Source of the DNA: UBA4655 sp964585575
GTDB lineage: Bacteria > Planctomycetota > Planctomycetia > Pirellulales > UBA1268
DNA: 5,871 nt
Direction: 5' to 3'
Assembly: GCA_964585575.1 (NCBI GenBank)
Contig: CAZPEM010000170.1
Span: 1-5,871 of the forward strand
Numbering within the stretch: the first letter of the stretch is position 1; the number at the start of each line of letters is the position of its first letter. The notes under the pieces are model-generated. The model made no database searches, was not told the DNA's origin, and saw only the letters and a program-made list of their open reading frames with translations. Position numbers and translations under genes: made by a program. Below, piece after piece: positions 5,850 to 5,871 of this stretch.

Positions 5850-5871
5850 ATGCTCCTCCGCGTCCGCTCCC
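5850..5871 (+). CDS. Possible start of a downstream gene (cut by window edge)
   Basis: ATG at 5850 opens a frame reading MLLRVRS before the window ends. GAGG at 5837-5840 lies 9 nt upstream, a good ribosome-binding distance, and the strand matches the preceding operon. Seven codons are too few to identify a product, so this is only a candidate start. Confidence 0.35.

Overview
The window is a GC-rich (roughly two-thirds G+C by eye), densely coded bacterial chromosomal segment. The likely host is a planctomycete or close relative. This is an inference from the AhpC type (CPCNWKKGD ending), the TTGAAC/TAGACT promoter style and the galT-like/GH57 pairing; no rRNA or other phylogenetic marker is present.

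Layout. Minus strand, read right to left: a GalT-like nucleotidyltransferase (4024 to 3011) is followed after 76 nt by a complete GH57 alpha-glucan enzyme with the DUF1925/DUF1926-type C-terminal half (2934 to 736). After a 109-nt gap comes a toxin-antitoxin module: a Phd/YefM-type antitoxin (626 to 402) overlapping by 4 nt (ATGA) a PIN-domain VapC-type toxin (405 to the left edge, stop codon outside the window). Plus strand, divergent from the galT-like gene: an AhpC-type peroxiredoxin (4138-4668), a DgkA-family lipid kinase (4673-5050) and aquaporin Z (5070-5759). These three are tightly spaced and probably one operon behind a good sigma-70-like promoter at 4074-4102. A possible further gene begins at 5850 and runs off the right edge. 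No RNA genes, mobile elements, CRISPR arrays or long repeats were seen.

How the genes work together. The minus-strand pair points to alpha-glucan (glycogen/maltodextrin) and sugar-1-phosphate/nucleotide-sugar metabolism. The plus-strand operon combines peroxide detoxification, lipid (di­acylglycerol or undecaprenol) phosphorylation and water flux, which suggests an envelope or stress housekeeping unit. The TA module has its own promoter with a twin TGTACA motif that looks like an autoregulatory operator.

I do not see a clearly undescribed system here. The points most worth a second look are: the DgkA homologue with two catalytic/metal positions of the E. coli enzyme replaced; the GalT-like enzyme with HVH instead of HPH and without the second cysteine pair, beside a glucan enzyme; the apparently leaderless antitoxin transcript with a TGTACA-N7-TGTACA operator; and a cysteine in the aquaporin pore loop next to a peroxiredoxin gene.
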